From: Bacteroidales bacterium
GTDB lineage: Bacteria > Bacteroidota > Bacteroidia > Bacteroidales > Bacteroidaceae
Assembly: GCA_012517855.1 (NCBI GenBank)
Contig: JAAYUD010000065.1
Coordinates: forward strand, 1-43,804
Length of the DNA stretch: 43,804 nucleotides
Direction of reading: 5' to 3'
The position numbers were made by a program, and so were the translations under genes. The first letter of the stretch is position 1. Each line of letters starts with the position of its first letter. This document shows, one piece after another, positions 25,306-34,027 of the stretch. The notes beneath the pieces were generated by a model that saw nothing but the letters and a program-made list of their open reading frames with translations, did no database searches and was not told where the DNA came from.

Positions 25306-26324
25306 GATGATTTAAGTAATATAAGTGAATAATCTTTATAGTCCGATTGACCAAAGAACATGATGTTTTGAGGATTATCAATTTGGTCTTCGGTTTCCAT
25401 ATAGTATAATGTGCTAGGAACAAACTGGTATTTTAGACAACAAGCTGCACTATATAATCCTAGTCCGGAAGCAGAATAAGAATCTCCAAATAAGTGTTTG
25501 TAGTGTAACAAAGGTATTTGCCCGAAAAGTTGCTTATATATTTGTATTGTGGGCAAGTCAGTAGCCTGGTTACCATTTATTCCTGTGATTACAGCATCTA
25601 TGTCCGATAGATTCAGTCCGTTATCTGTAAGTAGTTTCCCTAATGATAGCTTCAATATTTCTATGGAAGGTTGATGCAATATTTTTATTCCACCTAGTTC
25701 GCACCAACTGTTATTTCGTTCAGTAGTCAGCATAAAGGAAACTGATGCCTCAGCAGATGGATTTCCTGAATATCCTACTTTCTTCAATAATTCGTACCAT
25801 GAAGGCGTCAGTTCGTCATGACTTCCCACCAATGCCGAATTAATTTTTTGCAAGCGAAATTGTAGCATTGCATCATACAATGCGCATTCGAAAGATATGT
25901 TACGATGAGAATAGGTAACATTGTAGTTGTGGGTTTGAGTGTAAATGGCTATTAATGAACTGATTGTGTTATGGGTGGATTGAATAAAAGGTGTAGGTTT
26001 CAACAGATATTCTCCCTGGCTGCACATATCTTTAAGAAATAGTTCGGTGTTTTCAATACAACCAAGTCCTGTTCCCGTGATAATAGCGTCTGGATGTTCA
26101 ACCTTTGATTGATGAATTACGGTCAATGATGTTGTTAATGCACGCTTTTGGAGTCGCCCAATGCGACGAGCTTCTATGGGAGAAATAAAATCGCGAAAGT
26201 TGGGCTCAATAGATCGAATAAAAGGTCTCTCATATTGTATGGGGTTTTGCATCCAATTTTCGTTTAGAGGAGATTGGATAGAAATCTGTGTTGTTGCTTG
26301 TATGTAAACTCTTTGTCGGTTCAT
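25293..26324 (-). CDS. Ketosynthase-like chain length factor (ApeC-like)
   Basis: A 343-residue thiolase-fold protein related to beta-ketoacyl synthases but without the catalytic triad. The Cys block is SHRNISFECAL (no nucleophile in the elbow position), the first His block is GINGNQATD, and the last block is KHLFGDSYSASG. This matches chain length factors of type II PKS, which dimerise with an active KS and set the number of elongations. Its ATG overlaps the stop of the adjacent active KS gene as ATGA, as expected for equal expression of a KS/CLF pair. Most likely it is the CLF of the 26321-27523 KS. Confidence 0.87.
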   Translation of the reverse strand: MNRQRVYIQATTQISIQSPLNENWMQNPIQYERPFIRSIEPNFRDFISPIEARRIGRLQKRALTTSLTVIHQSKVEHPDAIITGTGLGCIENTELFLKDMCSQGEYLLKPTPFIQSTHNTISSLIAIYTQTHNYNVTYSHRNISFECALYDAMLQFRLQKINSALVGSHDELTPSWYELLKKVGYSGNPSAEASVSFMLTTERNNSWCELGGIKILHQPSIEILKLSLGKLLTDNGLNLSDIDAVITGINGNQATDLPTIQIYKQLFGQIPLLHYKHLFGDSYSASGLGLYSAACCLKYQFVPSTLYYMETEDQIDNPQNIMFFGQSDYKDYSLILLKSSCGK

Positions 26325-27523
26325 CCATTGACAGGTTTAGATAACAATAAAGATGAGTCGTTACCACCGAAACCGAAAGAATTACATAATACATGTTTCA
26401 GTTCAGTATTTGAATAATCGTTCATGTTTGGTACGATACCTTCTGGCATGGGATACTTCCAATTTAGGTTTGTAGGTAGAAATTGGTATATCATAGCCAG
26501 TAGGCAAATAACTGCCTCTATGGAACCTGAAGCGCTCGTAGTATGTCCTGTGTACGATTTGGTTGAAGATATTGGTGGTAATATGTCACCAAAGAGTCTT
26601 TTTATAGCAATACTTTCCGACATATCATTGTTAGTCGTTCCAGTGCCATGCGCATTAATATATTGGATATCGTTCGTTTGTAATCCTGCCGATTGCAATG
26701 CTTTGTTCATTGCTCGGAATGCCCCTTCTCCATTTTGGGATGAGGCTGTTTGATGAAAAGCATCACATGCATTTCCATATCCGGATAATCTTCCAATGGC
26801 TTTAGCTTTTCGGTGTTTTGCTGATGATGCTTTTTCCAAAATTAAATAAGCGGCGCCTTCTCCAAGGTTAAGTCCGCTACGAGTTGCATCGAAAGGACGG
26901 CATTGTTCGTGATCTAATATCATTAGCGTATTAAAGCCGTTCAAATGATATTTGGTAAGTGATTCACTTCCGCCTACTATTACAATATCCAATTCTCCAC
27001 TTTCAATAAGTTCTGCTCCTAAAATGATAGCGTTGGCAGCAGACGAACATGCAGTAGAAATAGAAGTGATATAAGAAAAATGACCGAAATAGTCGGCTAT
27101 TGTTTGAGTACAGGCACCGCAGTCATGACTCGTGATGAAATGATCGAAATCATTTTTTTCAAAAAAATCCAGATAGTGTTGTTCTGTCATATCCATACCC
27201 CCGACAGTTGTGCCTGATACAAAACCGATACATTGAGTAGATGAGGGAACGATACCGGCTTCGTTAAGTGCTTCGTTAAGAGCCATAATGCCCATTAAGG
27301 AAGTACGGGTTGGTGGAATAGATTCAGATATCTTGAGAATTGACTTCATTTTTTCATTAGATAGTTTTACTTCGCCTACCGGAAGTTCAGTATGTTCACT
27401 TTGTAAATATTGCAAAGGCCCAATACCCGTTCGATGTTGACGCAACGAGTCGAGTACTTCGGCCTTATTTAATCCGATAGCCGAAACAATTCCTGCTCCT
27501 GTTATGTATATCGGTTCTTTCAT
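26321..27523 (-). CDS. Beta-ketoacyl-ACP synthase (KS partner of the CLF)
   Basis: A 400-residue FabF-type condensing enzyme with intact triad C159 (SISTACSSAANA), H292 (NAHGTGTTNND) and H327 (STKSYTGHTTSASG). The start at 27523 gives the normal opening MKEPIYITGAGIVSAIG and leaves 7 nt after the ACP stop; the frame extends further upstream but would run into the ACP gene. With the following CLF it forms the expected elongating heterodimer of the polyene synthase (ApeO/ApeC-like), condensing malonyl-ACP with the growing chain in the cytoplasm. Confidence 0.92.
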   Translation of the reverse strand: MKEPIYITGAGIVSAIGLNKAEVLDSLRQHRTGIGPLQYLQSEHTELPVGEVKLSNEKMKSILKISESIPPTRTSLMGIMALNEALNEAGIVPSSTQCIGFVSGTTVGGMDMTEQHYLDFFEKNDFDHFITSHDCGACTQTIADYFGHFSYITSISTACSSAANAIILGAELIESGELDIVIVGGSESLTKYHLNGFNTLMILDHEQCRPFDATRSGLNLGEGAAYLILEKASSAKHRKAKAIGRLSGYGNACDAFHQTASSQNGEGAFRAMNKALQSAGLQTNDIQYINAHGTGTTNNDMSESIAIKRLFGDILPPISSTKSYTGHTTSASGSIEAVICLLAMIYQFLPTNLNWKYPMPEGIVPNMNDYSNTELKHVLCNSFGFGGNDSSLLLSKPVNG

Positions 27524-27530
27524 TGAATAT

Positions 27531-27788
27531 TTATTTCGTCCGGTTTTTTTCAATATAGTTTGCCATGACAGCTACTGATTTAAAAACGGCTTTGCCTTCG
27601 GCTGGGTCTTGTAATTTGATGCCGTAGTTTTTTTCCATTAACACAATGAGTTCGAGTGCATCAATGGAATCTAGCCCTAATCCACCTCCAAACAATGGGG
27701 CATTTTCGTCAATATCCTCTGGGGAAATGTCTTCTAGATTGAGTACCTCTATAATTTGTCTTTTTAGTTCTAAGATTGCTTCATTCAT
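27531..27788 (-). CDS. Acyl carrier protein (polyene cluster, ACP1)
   Basis: An 85-residue acidic helical protein with the phosphopantetheine-attachment Ser at S41 in GLGLDSIDALEL. A Gly-rich GGGLGL precedes the Ser, unlike the DxGxDSL of housekeeping AcpP, which marks it as a pathway ACP. It lies between the half-KS gene (ATGA overlap) and the active KS (7-nt gap). It carries the growing polyene or the malonyl extender. Confidence 0.93.
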   Translation of the reverse strand: MNEAILELKRQIIEVLNLEDISPEDIDENAPLFGGGLGLDSIDALELIVLMEKNYGIKLQDPAEGKAVFKSVAVMANYIEKNRTK

Positions 27789-28402
27789 TGTTTACTATAT
27801 ATTATTTTATTAATTATTGTCTTATCCCAATTAGGCAGGTTGCTTGTTTCTTCGTCTTTTATGAGAAATAGATGTGCTTCAAAATGATCTTTATCTTTGC
27901 AATCGAGCCAACCGCCCAACACTGATTTAGTCGTTAAATCTTGAAAAGTATCATTGATTATTTGTTCCATCGATTCAATATCCAATCTATCCAATACATA
28001 GAAAGATGTTTCTCCATAGTATTTATTGCGAATAGCTATTTCGCCGGTTACAATATTTGGTAAAGTATAAACGAAAATAGCAGGGCTGGGGAAATAATTA
28101 TTTTTATCTTGTATTGTCTTTTGGTAGTTTTCGTCATTGCAAAGCGAGCTACTGCTATTGAAGAATACAATGGCTCGGTCTTCACGAGGCTTAAATCTAT
28201 CTAATTCGCCATTAAGGAGTAATTCTGATGCTACAAACCCCAATCTGCAAAGACTATCCATTTTGAAAAATTTTGGATAATCATTGATTTGGCTTCTATA
28301 AATGGCGGTCAATAGTTCTTCGCCTCGTTCGGTGTAATGCAGCTCTTTTCCATTAATTACTACTTTATTGGGTGTGATATTTATCGAACATGCCATTTTC
28401 AT
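27785..28402 (-). CDS. Half-length ketosynthase-like protein
   Basis: A 205-residue protein resembling the N-terminal half of a beta-ketoacyl synthase. It has MDSLCRLGFVASELLLNG and RAIVFFNSSSSLCNDENY at the positions of the substrate-entry helix and the second strand, and SPAIFVYTLPNIVTGEIAIR where active KSs have the nucleophile elbow, but no Cys-elbow there. The C-terminal half with the two His is absent. The frame is intact and ATGA-coupled on both sides (to KS 28399-29547 and ACP1), so it looks like a maintained subunit rather than decay. It may be a scaffold or gate for one KS or ACP. The function is unknown. Confidence 0.78.
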   Translation of the reverse strand: MKMACSINITPNKVVINGKELHYTERGEELLTAIYRSQINDYPKFFKMDSLCRLGFVASELLLNGELDRFKPREDRAIVFFNSSSSLCNDENYQKTIQDKNNYFPSPAIFVYTLPNIVTGEIAIRNKYYGETSFYVLDRLDIESMEQIINDTFQDLTTKSVLGGWLDCKDKDHFEAHLFLIKDEETSNLPNWDKTIINKIIYSKQ

Positions 28403-29547
28403 AAAAGTTCTCCTCTCTTAAATAGTAATGCAGCATTACAACCGCCAAAACCGGATAATAATTTGATAAAGGCCTGTTTGTCAGTTGGGCAATTTTCATT
28501 GGAAAGTATTAAAGGATGCGACACGCCGCAAGTTTCATATCCTCTTGTGGCCAAAATATTTTTATCGTCTACTGCTTGCATTGATAAAATGGATTCGAGT
28601 ATGCCGGCTGCTCCCATTGTGTGTCCATAATATCCTTTCAGACTATTGACGGGTATGGATTGAAGTCCGGCTCTACTTATGGCGATGGATTCCATTTCGT
28701 CATTATAGAGGGTAGATGTGCCGTGTGAGTTGATAAAAGCTATTTTAGGAATATCTTTTTCTTGAATGATCGTGCGTAATGCCCGAAAACTCCCTTCGCC
28801 GGTTTTTGATGGTCCCGAGATATGATTGGCATCATTGCGAATCGCTCCGCGGCAAACCGACCATTCATTATTGTCGACATCCGTTCTGTTTTTTTTACTA
28901 TATATAATGGTAGCTGCTGCTTCCCCAAGGTTTAATCCGCGCCGTTTGACATCGAAGGGCTTGCATTGATCAGGTGATAATGCTTTGAATGATTGGAATC
29001 CAGAGACGATAAAGCGAGATTGAATGTCACAACCGACAACAATAGCGGTATCGCATCGGTTGCTTTGAAGGCAACGCATAGCTGTTATTTGTGCGCACAC
29101 TCCCGAAATACATGCATTCGAAATAACAATAGGTTGGTTTGGATTATGAAAGAAATCAGCAATGTATTGAGCCGAAACTCCTAAAAGTACACGCTCTTTA
29201 GAAAATCCATCCTTTTTATCGTCTAGCAGGTATATATTTCCTTTTGTAGTCGACAGAATAAATTGTACTCGATCAGACGATGGATTGATTGCTGTTTGTT
29301 GTAGAGCTTTGTCGATGGATAGAATAATAGCTTTTTCAAAATCGGTGTATTTGCAGGCGGGGTGTAATTTACCGAATTCGTTGTCGATCTCACCTTCTTT
29401 GAAAAGCGAAGCCATGAAAGGCTCTGGTATACCCCAATGTCTTTTGTGAAGCTGAATGGAAGATTCACCAGCCTTTACTGCCTGATAGTTTCTTTCTGTT
29501 GTGAAACCTAAAGGAGAAATAATATTATCGGCTATTTTTACTATCAT
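28399..29547 (-). CDS. Beta-ketoacyl-ACP synthase (second KS)
   Basis: A 382-residue condensing enzyme with triad C146 (SNACISGVCAQ), H275 (NSHGTSTLYND) and H309 (YYGHTMGAAG). The start at 29547 is chosen because it gives an ATGA overlap with the thioesterase stop and the opening MIVKIADNIISPLGFTTE typical of this branch; ATGs at 29559 and 29571 overlap further. It differs from FabF in its N-terminal region and the Cys block. It may perform the first condensation, with an unusual starter, or extend a different chain. Confidence 0.9.
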   Translation of the reverse strand: MIVKIADNIISPLGFTTERNYQAVKAGESSIQLHKRHWGIPEPFMASLFKEGEIDNEFGKLHPACKYTDFEKAIILSIDKALQQTAINPSSDRVQFILSTTKGNIYLLDDKKDGFSKERVLLGVSAQYIADFFHNPNQPIVISNACISGVCAQITAMRCLQSNRCDTAIVVGCDIQSRFIVSGFQSFKALSPDQCKPFDVKRRGLNLGEAAATIIYSKKNRTDVDNNEWSVCRGAIRNDANHISGPSKTGEGSFRALRTIIQEKDIPKIAFINSHGTSTLYNDEMESIAISRAGLQSIPVNSLKGYYGHTMGAAGILESILSMQAVDDKNILATRGYETCGVSHPLILSNENCPTDKQAFIKLLSGFGGCNAALLFKRGELL

Positions 29548-29969
29548 TGTATGTCCCATTGTTTTTTCCATTCAGTATAAAAGTCCGGATTATACCAGAC
29601 TAGCTGATATTGTTTGTCTAGGAAAACCTGAACCGAATGACCTGTAGCTATTAAACTATTGTCCATATTGTCATAAATGGCATAGTCAAATATGATCTTG
29701 GCCGTTTCTGTAGGTATATAAGTTATTTCAATACGAGGGGTCATATTATAGGTCATTGGTTTTTTGTATTTGAAAGACAAATCAACCAATGGAGCATAGT
29801 ATCCGTTATTAAATATCATTAGATAACCTAAACCGTATTTGGTGCCGAAAGCTTCTCTTGCATCTTCAAAATACGAAGAATATGAACCATGCCAAACAAA
29901 GTTCATTGAGTCTACCTCACTGAAACGAATTTCAAAATTTTTGCTCGTTGTCAATGTTTTTTTCTTCAT
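29544..29969 (-). CDS. YbgC/4-hydroxybenzoyl-CoA-type thioesterase
   Basis: A 141-residue single hotdog protein with the family signature FSEVDSMNFVWHGSYSSYFE, carrying the catalytic Asp (D20) and following His (H27) of the YbgC/4HBT group. It hydrolyses acyl thioesters. In APE clusters a similar protein (ApeK-like) removes stalled or finished chains from ACP. It is coupled by ATGA overlaps to the dehydratase-like gene before it and the KS after it. Substrate range cannot be read from sequence. Confidence 0.88.
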   Translation of the reverse strand: MKKKTLTTSKNFEIRFSEVDSMNFVWHGSYSSYFEDAREAFGTKYGLGYLMIFNNGYYAPLVDLSFKYKKPMTYNMTPRIEITYIPTETAKIIFDYAIYDNMDNSLIATGHSVQVFLDKQYQLVWYNPDFYTEWKKQWDIQ

Positions 29970-30415
29970 TCGGTTGTTGTTTTATGTGAATCTATTTCAC
30001 TCAGGGCTATTTTCATCTCGGCTGTTACAAGTATTTCATCGTTCGATTTAATGACTGCCTGCACTAAAGTCATTTTGAATACTTCTTCCATTACTTCTAT
30101 TTGAGTAGTAATTGTTTCGGCTTCGGAGGGGGTACGTTCGATAACTAAATTACGGATGGCACCGATATAACCTATGTTTACGCTTTTCCTAAGAATATAT
30201 TTATTATAATAACCGATGCGAGCAGCGCATGTTTGAGCAATATTTTCTATTAATCCCGATGCCGACAATCTACCGTCGTCGAAGAATAAATTGTTTTTCC
30301 TTATCGTCAATTCGGTTATTGTCTTGATATCATCTATATACAATATTCTGTCAATCATAATGAATGGTTGCTGCTGTGGTAGAAGTTCTAATATGTTTAT
30401 TTCGGATAGGTCCAT
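29966..30415 (-). CDS. FabZ-like hotdog dehydratase subunit (ApeP-like), His missing
   Basis: A 149-residue hotdog protein opening like FabZ (ILELLPQQQPFIMIDRIL). The central helix is GRLSASGLIENIAQT, so the Glu of the FabZ dyad is present (E57), but no His occurs where FabZ has HFPGxP; the only His in the protein is near its C-terminus. It therefore probably cannot dehydrate alone and may complete an active site with the other subunit (23449-23829), which keeps His and lacks Glu. The start at 30415 is chosen over 30496 because it begins the domain and follows the acyltransferase stop by 4 nt. Confidence 0.82.
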   Translation of the reverse strand: MDLSEINILELLPQQQPFIMIDRILYIDDIKTITELTIRKNNLFFDDGRLSASGLIENIAQTCAARIGYYNKYILRKSVNIGYIGAIRNLVIERTPSEAETITTQIEVMEEVFKMTLVQAVIKSNDEILVTAEMKIALSEIDSHKTTTE

Positions 30416-30419
30416 CGTT

Positions 30420-31328
30420 CTATTGCTCCCAAAATTCAAAATAGTTAAACCATTGTGTTGGATATTCTCGTATGATATATTCCAGATGTTCTGCATACTT
30501 TTTTGCCAAACATTCTATCTTTTTTTTGTTAGGATAATTACATTCTTCTTTCGTAAGTTCAATATCTCTAATAAAAACTTTATAGCGTTTGACAGACTCT
30601 TTCATTACAAAAATTGTTATTATCGGTATCTCTCTTTGTATCGCTAGGATAAATGGGCCCATGGGGAACTTTGCTTCTTCACCAAGGAATTTGCATATCA
30701 CACTTTTAGGCGAACCGAATATGCGATCTGCAGTCATACTCATTATTTCGCCGTTTCGGAGAGCATTATTTATTATAAAAAGATGCGACATATCCGATTT
30801 AATTCCGATAAGCCTGATATTATTTTGCGAGAACATCCGTTTGCGATTTCTGAGGACAGTTTCGGTTTCTCCGGAAAATATTAGAGTATTGAACCTTTTA
30901 TTTCTTGATGTCAACGAGTACCCTGCAACTTCATAATTACCGACATGCGCCGTCAATATCAGGAATCCTTTTTCACTATCGGCATATTTCTGGTAGGTGT
31001 CGTAGTTCTCAATATCCAATTGAAAATGCTTACCGGCGTAAGCGGCAAAACGGTCTAGTATGATTTGACCGAACATAAAATGATTGAGATATACGTGCCT
31101 AAAAGCTTTCAAAGGAGCTTCGTGCATCCTTTTATGGAAAAAATGGTAAGTGGCCAGGTATCCTTTTCTGCTAAATAGCATGTAGAAAGGAATGACAAAA
31201 GCCATAGGGATATAGAGGAAGCGCAAATCCATGATACGATAGATAGCGATTAGGCTTCTTTGCATCCAGGCAGTGCCTCCTGTTTTTCCGGACCATTGTC
31301 TTTCGGTTGTATGCTCTGTTTGTTCCAC
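30420..31328 (-). CDS. LpxL-like lysophospholipid acyltransferase
   Basis: A 302-residue LPLAT/HtrB-superfamily enzyme of the inner membrane. Signature WSGKTGGTAWMQRSL opens the protein as in other cluster acyltransferases, a hydrophobic segment follows at ~30-52, and the catalytic HX4E motif is LTAHVGNYEVAG. Related enzymes add secondary acyl chains to lipid A; in polyene clusters they are thought to attach the polyene to a lipid or sugar acceptor. It follows the second ACP gene by 18 nt. It could also use ordinary acyl-ACP to build the anchor. Confidence 0.88.
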   Translation of the reverse strand: MEQTEHTTERQWSGKTGGTAWMQRSLIAIYRIMDLRFLYIPMAFVIPFYMLFSRKGYLATYHFFHKRMHEAPLKAFRHVYLNHFMFGQIILDRFAAYAGKHFQLDIENYDTYQKYADSEKGFLILTAHVGNYEVAGYSLTSRNKRFNTLIFSGETETVLRNRKRMFSQNNIRLIGIKSDMSHLFIINNALRNGEIMSMTADRIFGSPKSVICKFLGEEAKFPMGPFILAIQREIPIITIFVMKESVKRYKVFIRDIELTKEECNYPNKKKIECLAKKYAEHLEYIIREYPTQWFNYFEFWEQ

Positions 31329-31346
31329 TTATACCTCTATTCTTAT

Positions 31347-31592
31347 TTATTGAGTTATCTTTTTTTCAATATAGTCGCAAAACTGGCTCAATGTAGTAAT
31401 TCCTGTCATTTCATTTGGATTAATTTTGAATCCGAAGTTCTTCTCGACAATAACGACGATATCTACAAAGTCGAGACTATCAATGCCCATGTCTTCTTTC
31501 AGCCGGGCGTTAGGAACTATTTTGTCTCCATCAATCTCTAAATCTTCAACTAAAAAGCTTTTTACTTTTTCTTCAATTTCTGTTCTATTCAT
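31347..31592 (-). CDS. Acyl carrier protein (polyene cluster, ACP2)
   Basis: With the start at 31592 it has 81 residues and S39 in KEDMGIDSLDFVDIVV as the phosphopantetheine site. The upstream ATG at 31616 would overlap the methyltransferase gene and add MQIKITKY, atypical for an ACP. Two different ACPs per cluster are usual in APE systems, often one for starter and one for extender or transfer steps. Confidence 0.93.
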   Translation of the reverse strand: MNRTEIEEKVKSFLVEDLEIDGDKIVPNARLKEDMGIDSLDFVDIVVIVEKNFGFKINPNEMTGITTLSQFCDYIEKKITQ

Positions 31593-31600
31593 ATATTTTG

Positions 31601-32695
31601 TTATTTTAATTTGCAAATCATAATGCTGTGTCCTTGTCCAAGCGAGTCGTGTATCGTTTCTATTTTCAAGCCCGCCTTTTCAATCAATCTCTGCATTGCT
31701 TCCGAATGGTACATCTTGCTGTTACCATTGGCTAAAGCCGTGAAGTAAAGGCTTATTTGCGTCAAGCAGAACGCAGCGGCTTCATATTTTTGTCTGTCCC
31801 AAAACGTCTCCATGATATAAAGTCGAGTGTTTTCATCCATCTTCTTCACTGCTCGAGAAAGGATGCTATATATTTCGTCTTCACTAAAACAGTCGAGGAA
31901 CTGGCTCATCCAAATCGCATCGTACGGCTCATCTGGGAAAGATGTTTTAGGATCAAGCAGATTGACGCTATACCCATCAATACGTTCGGCTCCTTTTTCC
32001 TCTTTGATCTGCTCTTTCATCATTTTCAGTTGTTGAGGCAGATCCATGATCGTTACTTTTACTTCTTTGTTATATGCAACACAGCGAAGTGCCCATCTGC
32101 CGGTATTGCCGCCTACATCTAATAGCGTACGAGTAGGTTGGTTGAATACAATCTTTAAAGCTGCATCAAAAGCTTCGTCCGAATAGAAGTGATCAAACGC
32201 CAGCCAGCTTTTTTGTACGTTGTCTGGAAGCTGCGATAGCCCTTCGTATATAGTGTCCCAATCTCCAAAGTGTTTAAGCCCGATAGGCCGCCCCTTTATC
32301 AATGTCTCTTCTAAATGAAACCAGCCTTCATAATTCACGTCTTGATTAAAATCGATATTGATTCGCGTTGCTCGATCGGTCAGCAAGAACCAGCCTGTTT
32401 TGGAGAGTGAAAAACGCTCGGTGTCTTTGTTGAGCAGAATAGTACCAATAGTTAAAGATGATTCTAAAAGAACTTTTACTGCATATTCTGATAACTGTGT
32501 CTTTTCAGTAATTTCTGAGATAGTCATGCCATCATTGCTGTCGCGAAGTAAATCAAGAATGCCGAATTTTATCATCAGACGAGATACTTGAAAGACAATT
32601 GGACCAAAAGCAATAAATTCGGCAAACCATTGTGCGTGACGCGCCGAAACATGTTCATTGGTATAGGCTTTTTCTAGAGTAGGTGATAAATTCAT
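31601..32695 (-). CDS. Class I SAM-dependent methyltransferase (O-methyltransferase-like)
   Basis: A 364-residue enzyme with an N-terminal winged-helix dimerisation region (MTISEITEKTQLSEYAVKVL) and a C-terminal Rossmann domain: SAM motif I LLDVGGNTGRWAL, then TIMDLPQQLK and AIWMSQFLDCFSEDE. This layout is that of acetylserotonin/caffeate-type O-methyltransferases. In flexirubin and APE clusters, methyltransferases of this kind modify the aryl head group. If so, it is the best sign in the operon that the product carries a phenol. A 107-nt gap before it (32696-32802) is the longest in the operon and could hold a weak internal promoter (TTCATCTTTAG). Confidence 0.87.
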   Translation of the reverse strand: MNLSPTLEKAYTNEHVSARHAQWFAEFIAFGPIVFQVSRLMIKFGILDLLRDSNDGMTISEITEKTQLSEYAVKVLLESSLTIGTILLNKDTERFSLSKTGWFLLTDRATRINIDFNQDVNYEGWFHLEETLIKGRPIGLKHFGDWDTIYEGLSQLPDNVQKSWLAFDHFYSDEAFDAALKIVFNQPTRTLLDVGGNTGRWALRCVAYNKEVKVTIMDLPQQLKMMKEQIKEEKGAERIDGYSVNLLDPKTSFPDEPYDAIWMSQFLDCFSEDEIYSILSRAVKKMDENTRLYIMETFWDRQKYEAAAFCLTQISLYFTALANGNSKMYHSEAMQRLIEKAGLKIETIHDSLGQGHSIMICKLK

Positions 32696-32802
32696 TTTTA
32701 TTAATCGGCTTTTTAATAGGTTAGTTGTATTTTTTATAAATGATAGTAGTACTAAAGATGAATAAATGAAAAGAAAATCCGTTTCATGACTTTAATCATT
32801 TG

Positions 32803-34026
32803 TTAGTCGATCTTCTTGATTACTAAAGCGCTGTTTGTCCCTCCGAAGCCGAAAGAGTTTGATAGCACGGTATTGATTTCGGTATCAACGGTCTTTGCTG
32901 TTAAATTAATTTTAGCGGCATGCTCATCGGGGTTTTCTAAGTTGATATTGGGGGCGACAAAATGGTGTTGCATCATGATGGCCGAGTATACTATTTCGCT
33001 AGCGCCTGCCATCCAGCACTCGTGACCTGTCATCGATTTCGTCGAACTGATGAGGGCGTGCTTCCCTCCAAACATTCGTTCAAGGGCTATTGCTTCAAAA
33101 GCGTCACCTTGTGGTGTCGATGTTGCATGCGCATTGATATAGTCAATGTCGTCGGCTGCTACTCCGGCTTCATTCATGGCACGGGTCATAGCCTTTATCG
33201 AGCCTTCGTCATTAGCTTGCGAAATACCTTTCCCGTTTGAAGAGAACCCGTAGCCACATACCTCACATATGATATTGGCTCCACGAGCTATGGCATGTTC
33301 GTATTCTTCGAGCATTAATGCTGCTGCACCACCGCTCGGTATTAATCCGTCGCGGTCTCGATCAAATGGTCTGGATGCTTTGGTAGGGTCGTCCATTCTG
33401 ATAGAAAAAGCGTTAAGAGCATCAAAGGTAGCCATCGAGTAATAATTTGTTTCTTGAGCACCTCCGCAAAGTATCATATCTTGCAGTCCCTGTTTTATCA
33501 TTAGATATCCCAATCCGATAGAATGCGAACCACTTGCACAAGCTGCACTGACGGTGAAGTTAATACCTTGTAAATGAAATATAGTGCTAAGATTCATGCT
33601 GACGGTGGAATTCATGGACTGAAAGATAAGTGCCGAACCAAGCAATGCTGAGTCATGCTTTTCGTCCATTATGTTTGCCGCTTCGATAACTGGCTTTGCT
33701 GATGAGTCGTTGCCGAAAATAATACCGATCTCGTTTTGCATCAGATAGTCTTCGTCTATTAATGCATTCTTGAAAGCTTGTCTCGATGCCATATAAGCAT
33801 ATTCTCCCTCCTCGGGTAGGCCCACCCGAAGGCGGCGATCTATAATTCCTTTAAGTTTCGGGCGCTCCACTATGCCTGTCAAGGCAGATCGATAGCCGTA
33901 TTTCAACCTCTCGGGTTCAATTCCAATTCCTGATTTCCCTTCATATAGAGAGTGGCACACTTCGTCGATATTTTTTCCAATACACGACCAGATACCCATC
34001 CCTGTTATAACAACTCTTCTATTCAT
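32803..34026 (-). CDS. Beta-ketoacyl-ACP synthase II-like (third KS)
   Basis: A 407-residue FabF-family enzyme with full triad C163 (TVSAACASGSHS), H300 (NAHATSTPQGD) and H335 (STKSMTGHECWMAG). It is the second gene of the operon and starts 1 nt after the fabG stop, so the two probably act together in early cycles. It resembles the extra KS of APE clusters (ApeR-like). The genome presumably has a separate housekeeping FabF, so this should be pathway-specific, although it is closer to ordinary FabF in motifs than the other two. Confidence 0.92.
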   Translation of the reverse strand: MNRRVVITGMGIWSCIGKNIDEVCHSLYEGKSGIGIEPERLKYGYRSALTGIVERPKLKGIIDRRLRVGLPEEGEYAYMASRQAFKNALIDEDYLMQNEIGIIFGNDSSAKPVIEAANIMDEKHDSALLGSALIFQSMNSTVSMNLSTIFHLQGINFTVSAACASGSHSIGLGYLMIKQGLQDMILCGGAQETNYYSMATFDALNAFSIRMDDPTKASRPFDRDRDGLIPSGGAAALMLEEYEHAIARGANIICEVCGYGFSSNGKGISQANDEGSIKAMTRAMNEAGVAADDIDYINAHATSTPQGDAFEAIALERMFGGKHALISSTKSMTGHECWMAGASEIVYSAIMMQHHFVAPNINLENPDEHAAKINLTAKTVDTEINTVLSNSFGFGGTNSALVIKKID

Positions 34027-34027
34027 A

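Noticed and set aside
25293-26324. A fourth active ketosynthase
   Set aside because: The nucleophile Cys and both catalytic His are missing; it is called a chain length factor instead.
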